Both the position numbers and the translations under genes were made by a program. From Sarcocystis neurona (Eukaryota; Apicomplexa; Conoidasida; Eucoccidiorida; Sarcocystidae): a stretch of DNA of 64,000 nt. Positions 1 through 13,300 of this stretch are shown here, piece by piece (the first letter of the stretch is position 1; every line of letters begins with the position of its first letter). Under the pieces are notes generated by a model that saw only the letters and a program-made list of their open reading frames with translations, was not told where the DNA came from and searched no databases. Location of the stretch: positions 1,084,812 through 1,148,811 of the forward strand of contig KL647314.1 of NCBI GenBank assembly GCA_000727475.1. The letters are read 5' to 3'.

Positions 1-392
1 CCCACGCATAGGTGTACCTACATATGTATCACGGGCAGCACCAGTATTTTCCATTATGATTGGGTACTGCTAACGTCTCTGTCCAGGTCGGAAAACCCAT
101 AAATTGCCGCTCTGTCCCACGTAGGCACACGGGCATTCGACACAAAAGAAGTCCAGACAATTTCTAGCGCGCGGGAAAATTCCTCCTGGTACACCGTGCG
201 TCCGTACTAAAAAGCACCCACGTCGCTGCAACAGTGCTGCGCACAGACGTACACACGCCCAACACCTGCTTATCAGAACAGCTCCATAGACCCCCGAGAA
301 GTACACATATGACTGTTGACATATACAAATATACGCATTTATCTTGATGTATGTATATGAGGACTTGTGCGTCGGAGTGTCGGGTGGCTTAC

Positions 393-1563
393 GTCGATCA
401 CAAGTTGAAGGACATGTTTGACCAGGTCGTGAACGAACCAGCAGCGGCCCTTCCATCTGAACGACCGCATACAGCAGAACACCTGGTGAGGCAGCTGTTC
501 GCCTTGTCATATTGACCGCCTTTAGGTATGCACGTGTCTGTCTTTACGTCCAGTCTACACTTGCGGCAGCAGCCCGAGTCCTCTTGCGCTGTAATTGTCT
601 GCTACTTCTAATAGCATAGAGGTATGAGCAGCACAGCGACGCTGAATAGAGGAGCGAACTTGCATCGTTTCAAGCTCGTCTGATACCACAGCTGTGCGTA
701 CACACGGTATATTCCGCATATGCAGATAAGCGTCCTCTTAGACCGGCGCCGTCGCACGCGTATACGCTCTCGCGCGCAGGTGACAGTGCTTACACCTACA
801 CGGATGCACTTCAGTGTCACGCGCGCCCGTGCACGTGGAGGAACTGAAGCATCAGTCTACGATTTTTGCGCCCAAAGCAAAAATAGCATAGGCAGGACAG
901 GTCAATACATGTGTGACACACATATGATATGTACATACGATGACAATCGCATCTACACATGAAAGCGGAGACACCGGCGGGGGGTACCTATGGAAAAGCC
1001 TTCGCACGCATACACACACAACCGTGGATGCGCAATATCTATGACGCAGTGTGGTGTCATAAGTGGATTTGTACGCATAAAGACTCAAAATACCCATCGT
1101 TTTGTTGTGTCCGTACGTGCGCGATGAAAAAAGAGCGCCAGAACACTGTATATACATACACAAAAACACACAGCACAGACGACTGTGGCACAAAGGCATC
1201 TACGTGTCCAAGCAAGGGGATAGGTGCTTTTGCAGACAGACGTCATGATCGGAAATTTTGCAGAGACATAACGCCAACTTACTGCGTTCCATTTGAGTTG
1301 GCCTCAAGCTTGAACCATTCTCTGTGGATGCTTTGGTTTTGGGTGACATACGCAATAAGTGCTCGATATTCTTCTTTCAGCCGCTCCTGCCATTTGTCGC
1401 TGCGAGGGCCTGCGTTGATTGAGCAGAGTGGAATCTTTTCGACCGAACAAAGCGCTTGCTTGCCAACAGCTGTCCCAGGAGGATCAGCAGCAGGAGTAGA
1501 AGGCGCCGAAGAAGCAGAAGGATGGGACGGCTTCTGCTGTGACGTGGGTGGCAGCGCGCTCAT
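393..1563 (-). CDS. UFC1: UFM1-conjugating enzyme E2 (UFC1), 5' part only
   Basis: UFC1 is the E2 that accepts UFM1 from UBA5 and passes it to targets with the UFL1 ligase. Two exons are seen on the minus strand. Exon 1 (1563-1283) starts at an ATG, has a Ser/Pro/Ala-rich leader of about 40 residues, then the hallmark segment INAGPRSDKWQERLKEEY followed by ALIAYV and WFKLEANSNGT. It ends at a GTAAGT donor in phase 2. Exon 2 (456-393) follows a TTCAG acceptor in the matching phase and encodes WKGRCWFVHDLVKH, the counterpart of the WFGKCWYIHDLLKY strand in animal UFC1, then ends at GTAAGC. The catalytic Cys region (GGKICL in other species) was not found between 1 and 392, so the remaining exons probably lie beyond the left edge. 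The leader is longer than in animals. The family call is firm; the reading past exon 2 is unknown. Confidence 0.85.
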
Positions 1564-4500
1564 CGTGCCGTGTGCCCGCCACAACCGCAGACGTTACTTC
1601 AGCCGTTCGTAGGCAGCACGACGACTGGTTCACTAGTAGCTGAAAAGCCTCTAGTTTTCTGGCTAAGCAGTAAGACTTCGTCCTGGCTAGATATTTATCT
1701 AGAGTATTCTTCAGTCGACCGCACGAGAGGCGACCAGCGACACCAGTGCTCCTTTGAAGACTGCCCAGAGCTCTCCTGAAAACAACTCGAAATGTGTCAG
1801 TTATTCAGAGGCGTTCCTCAATTCTGGAAGCGCTGCGCTGCCAGCCGCACCGAGGCGCTACTCACTTCCATTGACGACTAAAGGCGTAGTTACTCCGAGT
1901 TAGGCGATGCAACCGCTGTTGTTCTGCTTTTACTGTCGCTGTCCGTGTTGGTGAAGGTGACGCCGCTATCCCTATGGATGCTGCCTTCCTATTGTTTGCT
2001 GCATTCACTGATGCTTTACTTGCTACTCTGCGTGGTTCTCCAGCGGCTGACTTCACTGCTGCATGCTCCTAATTCCTCCTGTTGGTGTTTCTCCTGACCC
2101 GAGTGCTGCCGAACGTTACGGACAGGACACCGACAGTCTACAGATGCCCGGGTCCAGAACTGATGAGGGAGGATTATGAAGTGCCGAAGCACGGATCAAC
2201 ATGTGGATCCACATTATCAACGACACAGTTGCAAAATGAATCGGCGAGTTGCTCGCCGCCGTGGTCACCGTGTGTGACGTGGCATGCGCTCATCGTTTAC
2301 AAGCATGCGGAATTGCTTCGCACACTACACGTGACTCCGGGCTTTTCGACATCACTTGGTTATTATGAGGAGTAAGTTTTACGTACAAATAACAGCAGAA
2401 GACTATACCGTATATTTTTTTCCTGCCGTCGTCACCGCCCTCCCAACGGCCACGCAAAGTAAACGTCTGTCCGCCATTGGGCCGTGCATGCCTTGTAGAG
2501 AGAAACAAGCAGAAGTGGAAACTTCTTCAAGTTTTCACGTACACAGGGAGGTCAGCGCAGTGCGTGCAAACAAGTGTGCTCTCTCTCTTGGACAGTTTGA
2601 CGCCGCGTGGTGCCAAATGATCCGCAAACACCGACGGGCTCATTCATCTGCTCTACGAAGGAGTACGGCGTTGAACTTCCCTACGTGGCTGCAAGAAGGC
2701 GCTACGTCGCTACACGTGCTTACTGAATTTTCCCCTACGCAGTACAATACGGGCCACCAACGGGAAAATTAAGGTTGTTCATAGATATGCAGGAACTCCC
2801 ACATATAACGGATGCATGAACCAGCACACGCGTAAATAAATATATGGTAGTGGCCTACGTGACACGAATCTTACGCTGAATCGAATCTTATGCTGTGCAT
2901 ATGCGCACACCTTGGACATGCACAGGGCTGGGTGCGGGCTTGTATGATTGCCGTGCAACCGAAAGCAGAAGATTAGTTCGTTCCCGTACTTCGGACAACG
3001 TCAGTGAGTTCGTCCGCACTAGTGGTGTTCGATGTGCACGCGGCTCACCTACCCACACAGACAGATGAAGAGGGGCATGTCAAGTTCAAACACGTGTATT
3101 ATTACGTATTCGTCATTCCATACACACGCATGTCTAGTGTACCGACGTGCTGTGCCACTCCCGACCGTGTACGGAAGCATAGCGCTGCAGCATAGCACAG
3201 CAGGTGTTCTGAAAGCTGGCAGTCACGGCGGCAGATGGTTTGATTGTCTGTTCCTTTCTACGAGCGTACATGCCTTGTTCACTCAATTGCGTAAAATAAT
3301 TTTACGTCAATATGTACGCAGTAGTAACGCACGCGTGTGTGCACCGAGGATCACACCGGTGGGCATTTAGGCACGCACTCTGTGGACAAGCAGTGTCACG
3401 CGTGCATGTCTCACGCTGACTGCTATCCACGAGGTTCTCCAAAACTACCACCCCAAGACCAGACTGGTGTCCTACGCGTTTAAGAAGCGACAAAAAGGTG
3501 TCAACCAAGTAAAATTGTGCCGCGGACGTTGCCTTTGTCGTGCGCACCCAGCCGTTTGAACCGACTTGAGATGATAACGCCCAGGAAACGTAAACTCAGC
3601 TTGCGTGACCTCGAAACTGTAGGAAACCTAAGTGTAGCACTTGTGTTGTGCGCTTCCTCGCCGTCTGACGTCGGCGCTGTATGATCGATCAACTGTATGT
3701 AGAATCGCTACCGCGGCAAGAGGAAAGTCTCTGCATATGTTTCCGGTGTGAACACGCGGACGTGCACTCATCCACTAAAACTCACGAGAGAGTAAGGCGA
3801 AAATGTGCACGTGCGCCCATCTTTAGTGCACCTGCTTCCAAGACAGGTGCAGACAGCCAGTCGCTCACATGCTTACATGCCCCGTAACACACACAAGAAT
3901 GCAACTGCTTGTATTGCAAAGAAGCGCCTAGTTCCGTAAGTCTGTCTCTGAATACCGGTTGAGTGGAGTGATTTTCTACGCGCTTCTCGCTGTAGAGCAC
4001 CTGAGAAAATGAGCACCGGTGTTTGCAAAAGAGCACCACACGAGGGGTCAAAAGGGAGGTCTTAGCAAAGTATTTGGGTGACAGGTGCTGTCAAAATGCT
4101 TTTCAGAGGACTACGAAGAAGTAGAATCGAGCACTTCGAAAGAATGTGTGACTAACGCAGACACAAAAAACTAGTGCTGTGCAGACGGAGCCCTCTCACT
4201 GATGCACGAGACGCTACATGCGCATAAGCGCCTGTTGTCGGTTTGACAGATCATTTGTGTCATCTCAAGGATAAATGTGGCTTACGTAGGCGCTGTTCCT
4301 TGTGGAAGATAAGTGAACTGGAAACGAGAGGGCGACGACTATCATGCGAATGAAGCACAATTAATTTCGCAGGGCTCCACTGTGCGGTGGGCAAACTGCC
4401 CCGATCAGTTGTATAGAAGCACAGAAGAGGGGGGCGTTTGTGTCGCCGGATTGGCTTTGTCTTGAGGGTCAATTTGCTACGTACTTGATAACTTCAAGAG

Positions 4501-6697
4501 TAAGTCACGGGGAAAGTGGTCAACTTCCTGCAGCATTGTTTTACGAGAAGTTTTGGTGTCCCGGTCTACGCTCTTTGTAAAAATTATGTGTGGAAGCGGG
4601 TCAAGTTTTTGGAGGGGAGCTATTCACGGTTTGTAAAGACGAGGCTTTTGAGATCGATAATGAAACCTCTGTTTCAAACAACCGAAATGTGGACAAATTT
4701 TCGTATCCGAACAGCTGACTGCGGTTTGACCTCTCGACATGCGACGGCTGTGCCGATGATGTCGATCGTTCCACAAGTTTCAGATGGCCTCGACACGAAT
4801 GTGAGTGGAAACCGTAGTTCCCACGTAGTCTTCGTCAACGCAGGTGACAGACAGGGCTGCCTGTGAGGGTGAGACACAACACGTTGGTGAATCTGTGCTC
4901 GATGCAGCTAAATAGTATATATGAAGTCCTGTGGTCCACCTCGATATCGAATGTAAAAAAACGAGCTTCGGAACTACTGTGCAGGGACAACGTGTAGAGA
5001 TCGTTGCGCGCTCTGTCTTTAGGCATTATGCAGTCTCCATGCGCGAGGTATTCACCACTGCATTTCGCAACACTCTTGCAGGGACGCGTGCGAGGGAAGG
5101 ATACATCATCAACTGATTACGTCGATAGAATATTCCACATCTCTTTGAAGGTAGAGAGAAGAGCGTACGACCTACACGGATGGAAATATGCCCAGATGCG
5201 CAGGTGACTGTACGACTCGCTAGACTGTAGTTGACGGATGTCGCGACCCGTTGTGTTCATCCACTACTGCACAAGTAAAGTGCGACACGAAATAAAGTGC
5301 GACACGAAAAAGCTGCTACGGCTATCCGACTTCCGTCTAGTGTTTTTCTTTCAATTCTGATGCCTGCAAGACACGAGCGTAAAAGTGCGTGGTGGTATGT
5401 TCGGTGCTCAGGCCGCCTTGCACCTTTCACAAGCGATTCCAACCTTTAATAGCACACCTGCAGTGTGGCAAGGCCATTCGCTGCCCTACTCTGGCAGGCG
5501 TATGGTCTGCGCGTAGTTCCACATTTGTGTATATACTCATGTACCTAATTTGTGAGGAGACAGTACACGCCACTGTGAGCCCCGGCGTTGATGTATACGT
5601 TTGTACTGACAAAAATGGACTAGCAAAAACTTAGTCCTTCCCGCACACTACGGCTACTTTCGTTTTTGCCGGCGTGTCATTCACCACGTTGTTTTGCGGA
5701 GAAGGCAGATCACTGAAGTGGAGCACACTAATTAAGAAGTACCCCTCGCGAACGGTGGACACGCTGCGACAACCCCAGTCTCGTGTTGTGCGAAAAAGAC
5801 CCACACATTTTCTTCACCAAACTGTATCTGCGCCGCTTTGCATATGCCACCGAAGTCGAATCTAAGTCTTCTGCCCCCGTGTGTCTGTTGCCTCACATTC
5901 AAGGACTCTTTTCCAAGCTACATGGAGTATTCAGTTGACAAGTTCCATCCCGACTGACGCTGCAGTGCTTTTGAAAACAGGGTGAATGGCTCCTGCAGCT
6001 TCGCGTGCGTTGTGGGCTTCTAAACTTTCTTTCTGCATACTACCGTTGTGATTAGAATGTACTTAATAGTCGTATTGGGCCCCACCGGCGGCTGAAGTGG
6101 GGCTAGCATGCTCACGACTACGTCAAAAGAAATAAATCGTTCACTGTCGATGGCTGGTCACTGGCCTATTGAGGGCAGTGAACCAGCGTAAACGGTGTGA
6201 ATAGGTGCCTAACAAGGAAGTAAAGCGTACGACCTGAATGTCGCAGTTTGTCCTTTTAGCTGTGCGTCAAGACCTCCACGCCTTATAGTGAAGAGCGCTC
6301 AAGTGAACGGGGTTCTGACGACGGTTGGGTCTCTCCCCGTTGCTCAATCGCTGCGTTTGCATGCCGTCCTAAGTATGAAAAAGGGGGTGTAAGTGGCAGA
6401 ACCACCTTTCAGATTACCCTTACAGTGTATTATGTTATTGCACCCGATTGTGTGTCATGGCTGCACCTCCAACAACGGATTCAATTCAGCCCTCGTCATG
6501 ATGATGTTCTCCTTCGCAGTGTTCATCTGACGTTTAACACAGAGCTCTGTTTTTTCTGCAGCCAACGTGAGTATGTCTTGAGCCGTCTGCCCACGTTTAA
6601 CTGCAGTCTTAAACCAGCAAGTGAGGGAGACATGTGACATCGGGAAAGGCGGAAAGATTTTTATCGACGGCTGCAGTTACGAAGCAGACGTAGGAAA
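1564..6697. other. Interval between UFC1 and the coiled-coil gene; no assigned gene
   Basis: This 5.1-kb stretch lies between the divergent starts of UFC1 and the coiled-coil gene and should contain both promoters. It is nearly free of microsatellites. Open frames on the plus strand at 2082-2375 and 2356-2772 (98 and 139 codons) have no recognisable domain. At about 3420-3496 (plus) a short frame reads HEVLQNYHPKTRLVSYAF, and at about 3570-3620 another reads MITPRKRKLSLRDLETV. Both look protein-like and abut GT dinucleotides, so they may be exons of a missed gene, but no phase-consistent model could be built. A 17-bp unit (AAAGTGCGACACGAAAT) is directly repeated at about 5278-5312. Confidence 0.3.
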
Positions 6698-9600
6698 ATG
6701 TCCAGGTTCAACTACCTGTATTGTCCTGAGTTGGATAGACGTTCCCCGCGGTCACCTCGCCGGAAATCAAAGGCAGGTCAGAAGCATCTTCTGTCGCCGT
6801 AGTGGTAGAAAACTGATCTAAAGGCGCTGTTCTGAGGCTCATTCGTTATGAATAGTACAAACCACGCAAGACGGAACATCTGGCGTATGGAAGAGGAACC
6901 ACGTCCTGTGTTGAAGGCGACATACTTTTCTGCTGAATAACGCCAAACTCATGACTGGAAAAAGTAGATAGCAGATGGGAAACAAGAAATATGCTGCTTC
7001 TAGCAAGAATAAAGACAAGACACGACACGCCGCTACTATGGTCGTTATTGAAGGCAGAGCGGGGAAAGCTGTTAGGGGCGCGGTAAAAAACGTTAGCGGT
7101 TGACTGACCTCTGTCCGCCAGAGGAGCGTAATTCTGAATCACAAACTCGACCGCACCAGTGCTGTCATCCAAATGTGTATATACCAAGGCTGAAAGCACC
7201 GTTGACCACCGCTGACAGGCTGGTAAAGAACCCAAACACTACGTTTGATTGGGGAGCGCGGAAACCATTGTTGCAGTCTAGCAGCGTGTTAGTATAGTGC
7301 CAGACGCGCAACGAAACAGATTTTCAGCCAGCCGGCTTCTCTTGCGTGCATGAGCTGCAGTTTCGCCAACAGCAGGACACAGGATGAAGTCCTCGCTTTC
7401 GGAAGAGCGAGTTTCTGGGGCCAACACGCTACAAGAGAGTCCTCAGGAGCATATAAATCACCTGCGGCAGCTGCAAACGGTCAGCTATTTTTCGTACGCT
7501 GTGACGGCATGGTCTGTAGTACGGTATACTAATGCTGTTCTTGCAAACCAACTGCACGAATACAGAACAAAAGAGCCCTACCGAAAGTGTATATAGTACT
7601 TGCCAACGTTGTTGTGGTTAATGACTCTTAGACGGCAGCGTAGTCTAATTTGTCTGAGTATGGCGGCTAAGGGCGACACGCTTAAGAGTGCTTTTCTGAG
7701 ATATCCATAGCTCGCCAAACCTACTGGAGTGAACAGCGTTCCCACCTGAGCCAGTATATCCACGGCTTCTGTGCGAAAAAAGTTGGCCCCTTTAAATTGT
7801 AGGGCGTGGGGACGTAGGTGCACGTATACAAGCTTGTGCGCCTTCGTCGGTTGGAGGTATGCTCCGCATTATCCGGGGGCATTGACCTCAAAAGAGAGGT
7901 GGCCACTGTTGGAGCAAGGATTCGCTAGATGTAAAACCCCAATTCGAAACAGTACTCGTTTGCAGGCGTACCACAACCTTCAAGGACGTCTCCAACAGGT
8001 CGAGTTCGAAGCCCTCACAAATCGTGAAGAGGTCAAACGATGCCGCTCGATAAACGTAGAGGTACTGGGCACTGGCAGTTGCGGAAAAATTCGTCTCGGC
8101 ATTCTACTGTTACCCTCACGAGGTGCAGTACGTACGATGTGACCATACGCGCCCCAACTACAGCAACTATATATATATATATATATATATATCAGTGCAA
8201 AAGCATACACAGCCGTGGTCGCATGGAACCGCGTGCAGCACGCCAGACCACAGGGCATACATTTTGCGTGTAGATGCCGACTAGGATCGATTTGAGAAGA
8301 TTTCACGCAGTCACGTTAGACACGGGAACTCTATTGTCACGTGATATCATAGTAATACACGTAGCTGTTTCTAGATTCGAAAACGCGCGTAGCTAAACCG
8401 CGAACGGTTGCCCTTTCTTGCATACCGATAACTCGTCATTTTCCTATGCTAGTATACACAACAAAGCCTACGTCTGAAATATGAGGCGGTATCTTCGTGG
8501 TCTTTCTGCAGCTCGAACAGAATTTGAAGAACACCCTGACCCAGCTCTCCTCCTACGAAAGTGAAAAAGAGCACCTAAAGACACAACTGCACGATCTCCG
8601 ACAGGAATATAAGAGTCGGACAGAGGTATCTATGTTGCTAACATACGCAACTATACGTTGCACGCGCGTGATGAAGGTCATACACGTTGGCTGCATACGT
8701 CGCTTATCAAATATGTGCTTACGAACTGAAGTGCAAACACAAGCACGAAAACTGCACTTGCGCGTCGTAGCTGTACAACTCGGTTAAGCGACCGCGTGCG
8801 GCTGCGGAGCAGAGAAAAACTTGTTTTCGAGGCGCTTTGAGCGGCAGCTACGTTGCGTATTACTTCCAACGCAAACTCACGCAAAAGAAGTTGCTTCCGG
8901 TACCTTTTACGGTGGAAAGAAATAACTCGTCCCCCTTTACGTCCTGTAACCGCGGTTAGACTTGACCCTGTTGTTGGGTTAAGAACAATGAGAATACGAT
9001 TCCAGCCGCCTTTTGAATCGCACTGGCTGGGAAGCTTCACCCAATTTCGCGCCTCCTTGAGGACCTTTATGGCAAACTGCAGGATTACAAAAAAGCTTAC
9101 AAAGCGCTAACCAGAAGTTTAGAGAAAACGCGGTGTACGGCGGAGAAATTGGAGGCTGCCGTTTGCGACTGTTTAGCAGAGAGACGCAGCATTCTACAAT
9201 TCCTTACAGAAGTCTACAGCACACCACCGGACGTATCAACACTCCTCAAACCGAGCAGTCTACGAGATCTTCAGGTGCTGCGCGCAAAGGAGTGCAGTTT
9301 GTCCTGCACGAGGAGTACAGAGGCTTGCAGAATTGTTTGCGGGTGTGATCGCCAGTGCAACCACAGTCCATTGTCGGTGTTGTCCAGAGTTTCTCACACA
9401 TGGAAACACTCAAAAATGCGAACGCGTACACGTGTACAACGCGCTTCACCCAGCGTGTCCCGTGCGCATGTTCCAGCAAGGGTCGGAATTTGGTGAACTG
9501 CTGAGAAGTCTTGAAGAGGAGATTAGTACTGCCTCGTCAGAGCTGCATTCAATGGTAGGATGCAGGACATCTACGAAGTAGGGGTGCACCTCCACATGCG

Positions 9601-10310
9601 AGCGAGCATGTGTACACGCATTGAATTCAAAAGACAAAGACTGGCGCTGGGGTTTGTTTTTCACGATCTCCCCACGTGCAGATACACTGCTCTCCTAAAA
9701 GCTTGCTCGTAATCGCTCCCGTTCCGTTGTTCCGTTGTTTGTGTTTAGCCATCACGTGCTGTACTCGTCAGTGCTCGAAATCATGAATAAGGTTGACCTA
9801 TTGTTTCAAAATCTCTTTATGCACAAATATACTTTCCTTCTAGATGCTTCCTTGGAATTGCACTTGTTCCTTCCTCTGTCTTAGTGTAGCCCTCATGTAC
9901 TGTACTTGCCAGCGCTCCACATCCTAAATAGAAAAAAGGACTCCTGCGCCCAGCCAAATTTGCTTCTTCACGTCCTTTGCAGATATTTACTGTGAACATG
10001 TATGTAGGCCGCAGAGGCCGATGTGACGACGTATCGGCTCCGCACCATAGCCAAGACAAGACGAACAAAGATCTACTGGATTTATTCTTTGTCCTGAGCT
10101 AAAACAACACAAATAAAAAGCTGCTGGGTGTACTTTTTGTGCTGAGTCCTCTGCAGCTGCGAAGAATCAAAGACGAGGCAAGAAGTCCAATTTTAACCAC
10201 CTCTTTATCGCAGATAGACGAAACTAAATCCCGTATAAGAGATGTAGTGGAGTCGAGGAAATCGGACCAGCCCTTAGGAGGAATTCACGTTCTGTGTGCC
10301 GCAGAAACTG
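6698..10310 (+). CDS. Unrecognised coiled-coil protein, multi-exon, 3' end unresolved
   Basis: Seven plus-strand exons join in consistent phase: 6698-6798, 7383-7479, 7966-8061, 8512-8625, 9083-9274, 9477-9554 and 10157-10310, giving about 277 codons so far. The start is the ATG of MSRFNYLYCPELDRRS, followed by a short Arg/Ser/Pro-rich basic patch. The rest is mostly charged amphipathic helix, for example LEQNLKNTLTQLSSYESEKE and RSLEKTRCTAEKLEAAV, as expected of a long coiled coil. Acceptors are good (TTTCTGCAG, GTTCCAG, CTCTGCAG); some donors are weak (GTCAGC after exon 2). Exon 5 may instead start about 45 bases upstream, adding LLEDLYGKLQ. The last exon ends in phase 1 at GTAAGC, so the gene continues. 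Possible later exons are 10545-10629 and a terminal one at 13994-14199, which fits phase 1 and ends at a stop. No family was recognised; a centrosomal or basal-body structural role is only a guess. Confidence 0.55.
8168..8193. repeat. (AT)n microsatellite
   Basis: An uninterrupted AT dinucleotide run of about 26 bases lies in an intron of the coiled-coil gene. It is one of the few simple repeats in the first 18 kb. Confidence 0.9.
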
Positions 10311-13300
10311 GTAAGCTTTATACTTTGCTGCAGGAGCTTTCAAGAGAGCCCTTATAGTGCTTTGTCTTGGATATTTCTCGACATTCCCTGAGAAATAAAA
10401 GAAGAGCACGAAGAGAGTTCGAACAACTCCAGGCAGTCCAGAGTCTGGTGCTCATGTTGAACACTGGATAATGACACAAAAATCCAGACCACATGACAGT
10501 AATTGAAATGCATGTACCGACACACTTTCACGTACCTTCTTTAGGACGAATGGCAGTACGATCATCACTTCTCTACCGAAAACTTGTCAATAGGCGAGAA
10601 CACCTTGTCTCTTGTTTTTATCGAGCGCCGTAGCTGCCAGACGAATCGACTGGGGAGCGGAAAAGAAGAAGTACTTACAGTTGAAATTCTTGATCAATCG
10701 CAAAGTGGCCCAGTTGCTGAGACTTCGTAAAATGGCGAGAAACAGCAGCCGCTGTTCACTGTATACGCAACGCTGAAGTGTACCTCGTGGGAGATGCTAC
10801 AGTGGTTTCGGAAGCAGTCTCGTGGAATTTCTGAGAACGCAATACGGCAAAGAATAAGTCGGTGGAACAACGAAGTTTTGAAGCCGGTGAACTGTCAGTG
10901 TTGTGACATTGGGGAAAAATTCGCGTACCACAGAATTTCTGGAAAACCTCGGCGGAATCATGTTCAACGGCGGTCACGAAAGAGAGAACAACGGAATACC
11001 GCGTGCGTCGTTTGTGCCCGTTGGTTGAGGCGTAGGCTTATGTTTGTGCTTCACATACGAGAACAATTTGTCTCGCACAAAGAGGCGCCACAAGTGCTAC
11101 GCGAAATAAAATGTGTAACTGTATGCCTACATGGTACGTGAATACACACAGATGAAGTTCACTGTTGTTTCTGACGCGTCGGAACTAGCTGACGAGTGAC
11201 TATCGTGAAGACGTGTGTCTGCCTTCTGTGCTGTCTAACGCGAGCTGCGTAGTCGTGCTTCTTGTTCATCCAGAAGGATTTTGTGAGCAAGCGCTGCAAT
11301 TTCGAGAGACTTTTGCACTGTAAACGGTGTCGTGCACTTGGGAAGAGCAGCAAATCACAGGGATGATGCGTACGAAGACGACAGTGGCACCTAAGGTTTG
11401 CCGTCCGTGTGGTGCAATGGTTCCGACTGCGGTTGATGCACTGCGGTAACTTGCGGAAGACTCAGCGAAAAGTGCGCTCAGAAGTCGTTCTTGCCGCATG
11501 GATGTCTACGCACACAAAAATGGTTCTAGCACTTTACGCCTTACACCGTTGTTGAACAGAGAGGGAGATTCCTTCGAGACACTCCATATTTGCGGCTGGG
11601 TTGAAACTTAATTTCATACACTCTAACCTGCACAACCGTCCAAATAGACTATATCAAGTCGTTTGTAGTGAATGGCACAGTTCAACGCCTGTGTAAAGGC
11701 AGACCGTGAGAACTTCGTCAGGCTCACACACGAAGCCTCACTAACGCTCACCGCCAAAGGTGGCCACTTGGCCACAGAAAGTAACAGAAAGTGACTTTCT
11801 GTTACTGATCTGATCCTGGGAAACCGATGGCTTACATCCCAGCCACGGTGTGTGCAAATAGAAGTGTATGCAGGCATGCCTGCGGAGCGAGGGCGTTAAC
11901 CGAGAATTAACGTACTTTTACCTGGTGCACAGCTCCTTTAAAACTAGTTGTCAGCTCGATCGACCGAAACAGACACTCGTGGAAGCTACCGTCCACTTCC
12001 GGCAACTGAAAAAAGTAACTGTTCAAGTCGACCACCAGACGGGAACAACGGCACCTGCTCTGGCAGCATTTCTGGTACTCTTACATTCGGTGTTCGATGC
12101 GCTGGAAGAATGTACCCTGGATTTGTAAAGCTACGTGTCTGTCGCACACAAGTACGTATTTGTGCTTTCAGTTCCACAAGAACTAGTTTCGCCTGAATCA
12201 AAAGCTTACATTCTCCTCAAATGCGCTATATGTCTGGCACCGTAGAACTTGTGAAATAGAATAGAACCAGCTCTGCATTACCCAGCATGAGGTTTGATAT
12301 CCCATATACACATTTGGATGTACAGTCAGGAATGCAACGGCGTGATCGAGATAATATGACGGATGCTTATTTCAGTCTTGCATAATCCAAAAGGAGCACG
12401 TATCCGGGTTATCTGTGTTTTCACCAGAGGTTGATCTCCCCCTGCACTTGTCCTGCCCCGAGCGCGTTTCGACTTGGCATACTTTTTGCAGCTATACTTA
12501 CCCACTCACTACTTTAGATGCCTTCGTAGGCAGGACGTGTTTGTTTCCCATGCACGTGCTACGGCTAGGTGTGTTTAGGAATAGCAATTTGTGCGGTAAA
12601 TTTCACCCGGAAAACAGTCTTTGCATACGAACGATTTTGAGACCTGAATGCGCATACTCAATGAACCTGCCGAAAAAGCCCCTCTCGCGCGCAAGAAGCG
12701 GACAACGAGAGAGACTGTGTTTACCCCTGCGTTATACAGCATCGGCCATCAAGAACCAACAGAAGAAATACGTGCGTTTCAGGGGTCCTACCCATGGACG
12801 TGTACAGCTTTACATTTGGAGATTCCTCACTGGACTCTCCAACGCCCTGCGGACACACGGACTATGCTGTCTATCAAAGGGCACCGGAGCTGTCGATGCT
12901 TCTGAGCCGTTCTTCAATGTAGTGGTACAGAAAACAAGCCAACGTGACGAGTGCCTGTGCGAAAAGCGATCCATCCACTCATCCTCGCGAGCCCCTGGCA
13001 ATTGAGAGGGGCATCAACTACTGCAGGTTTATGCTATAGGAGACTCACTTCTAATGGGTGAGTGTGCGGTCACGTTGACGGGCAAGTAACCACAGTTGAA
13101 ATTAGAAAAGCACACAAGTGTATACCAAGTGCCTGCCAGCTACAGTCGCTAGCTCAGCTTGTCCAGTGGACTGATGGAGAATGCTTACTAGTTTCGCGGC
13201 GACAACATTCCCTGTACACTGAACTGTTCACCGACATTGCCTCGCATCTTCTCCGGCGGTTACAGTGCTCCCGGGTAAGATACAGGTAGCGTACTCTTCA

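Noticed and set aside
1..392. Third UFC1 exon in the leftmost 390 bases
   Set aside because: No frame shows the expected PELDGKT or GGKICL segments. The open frame at 70-510 is a different reading of exon 2 plus intron.
12787..12918. Protein-kinase fragment suggested by MDVYSFTFGD
   Set aside because: The resemblance to the kinase DVYSFG motif is limited to a few residues; no catalytic loop or DFG segment was found nearby.
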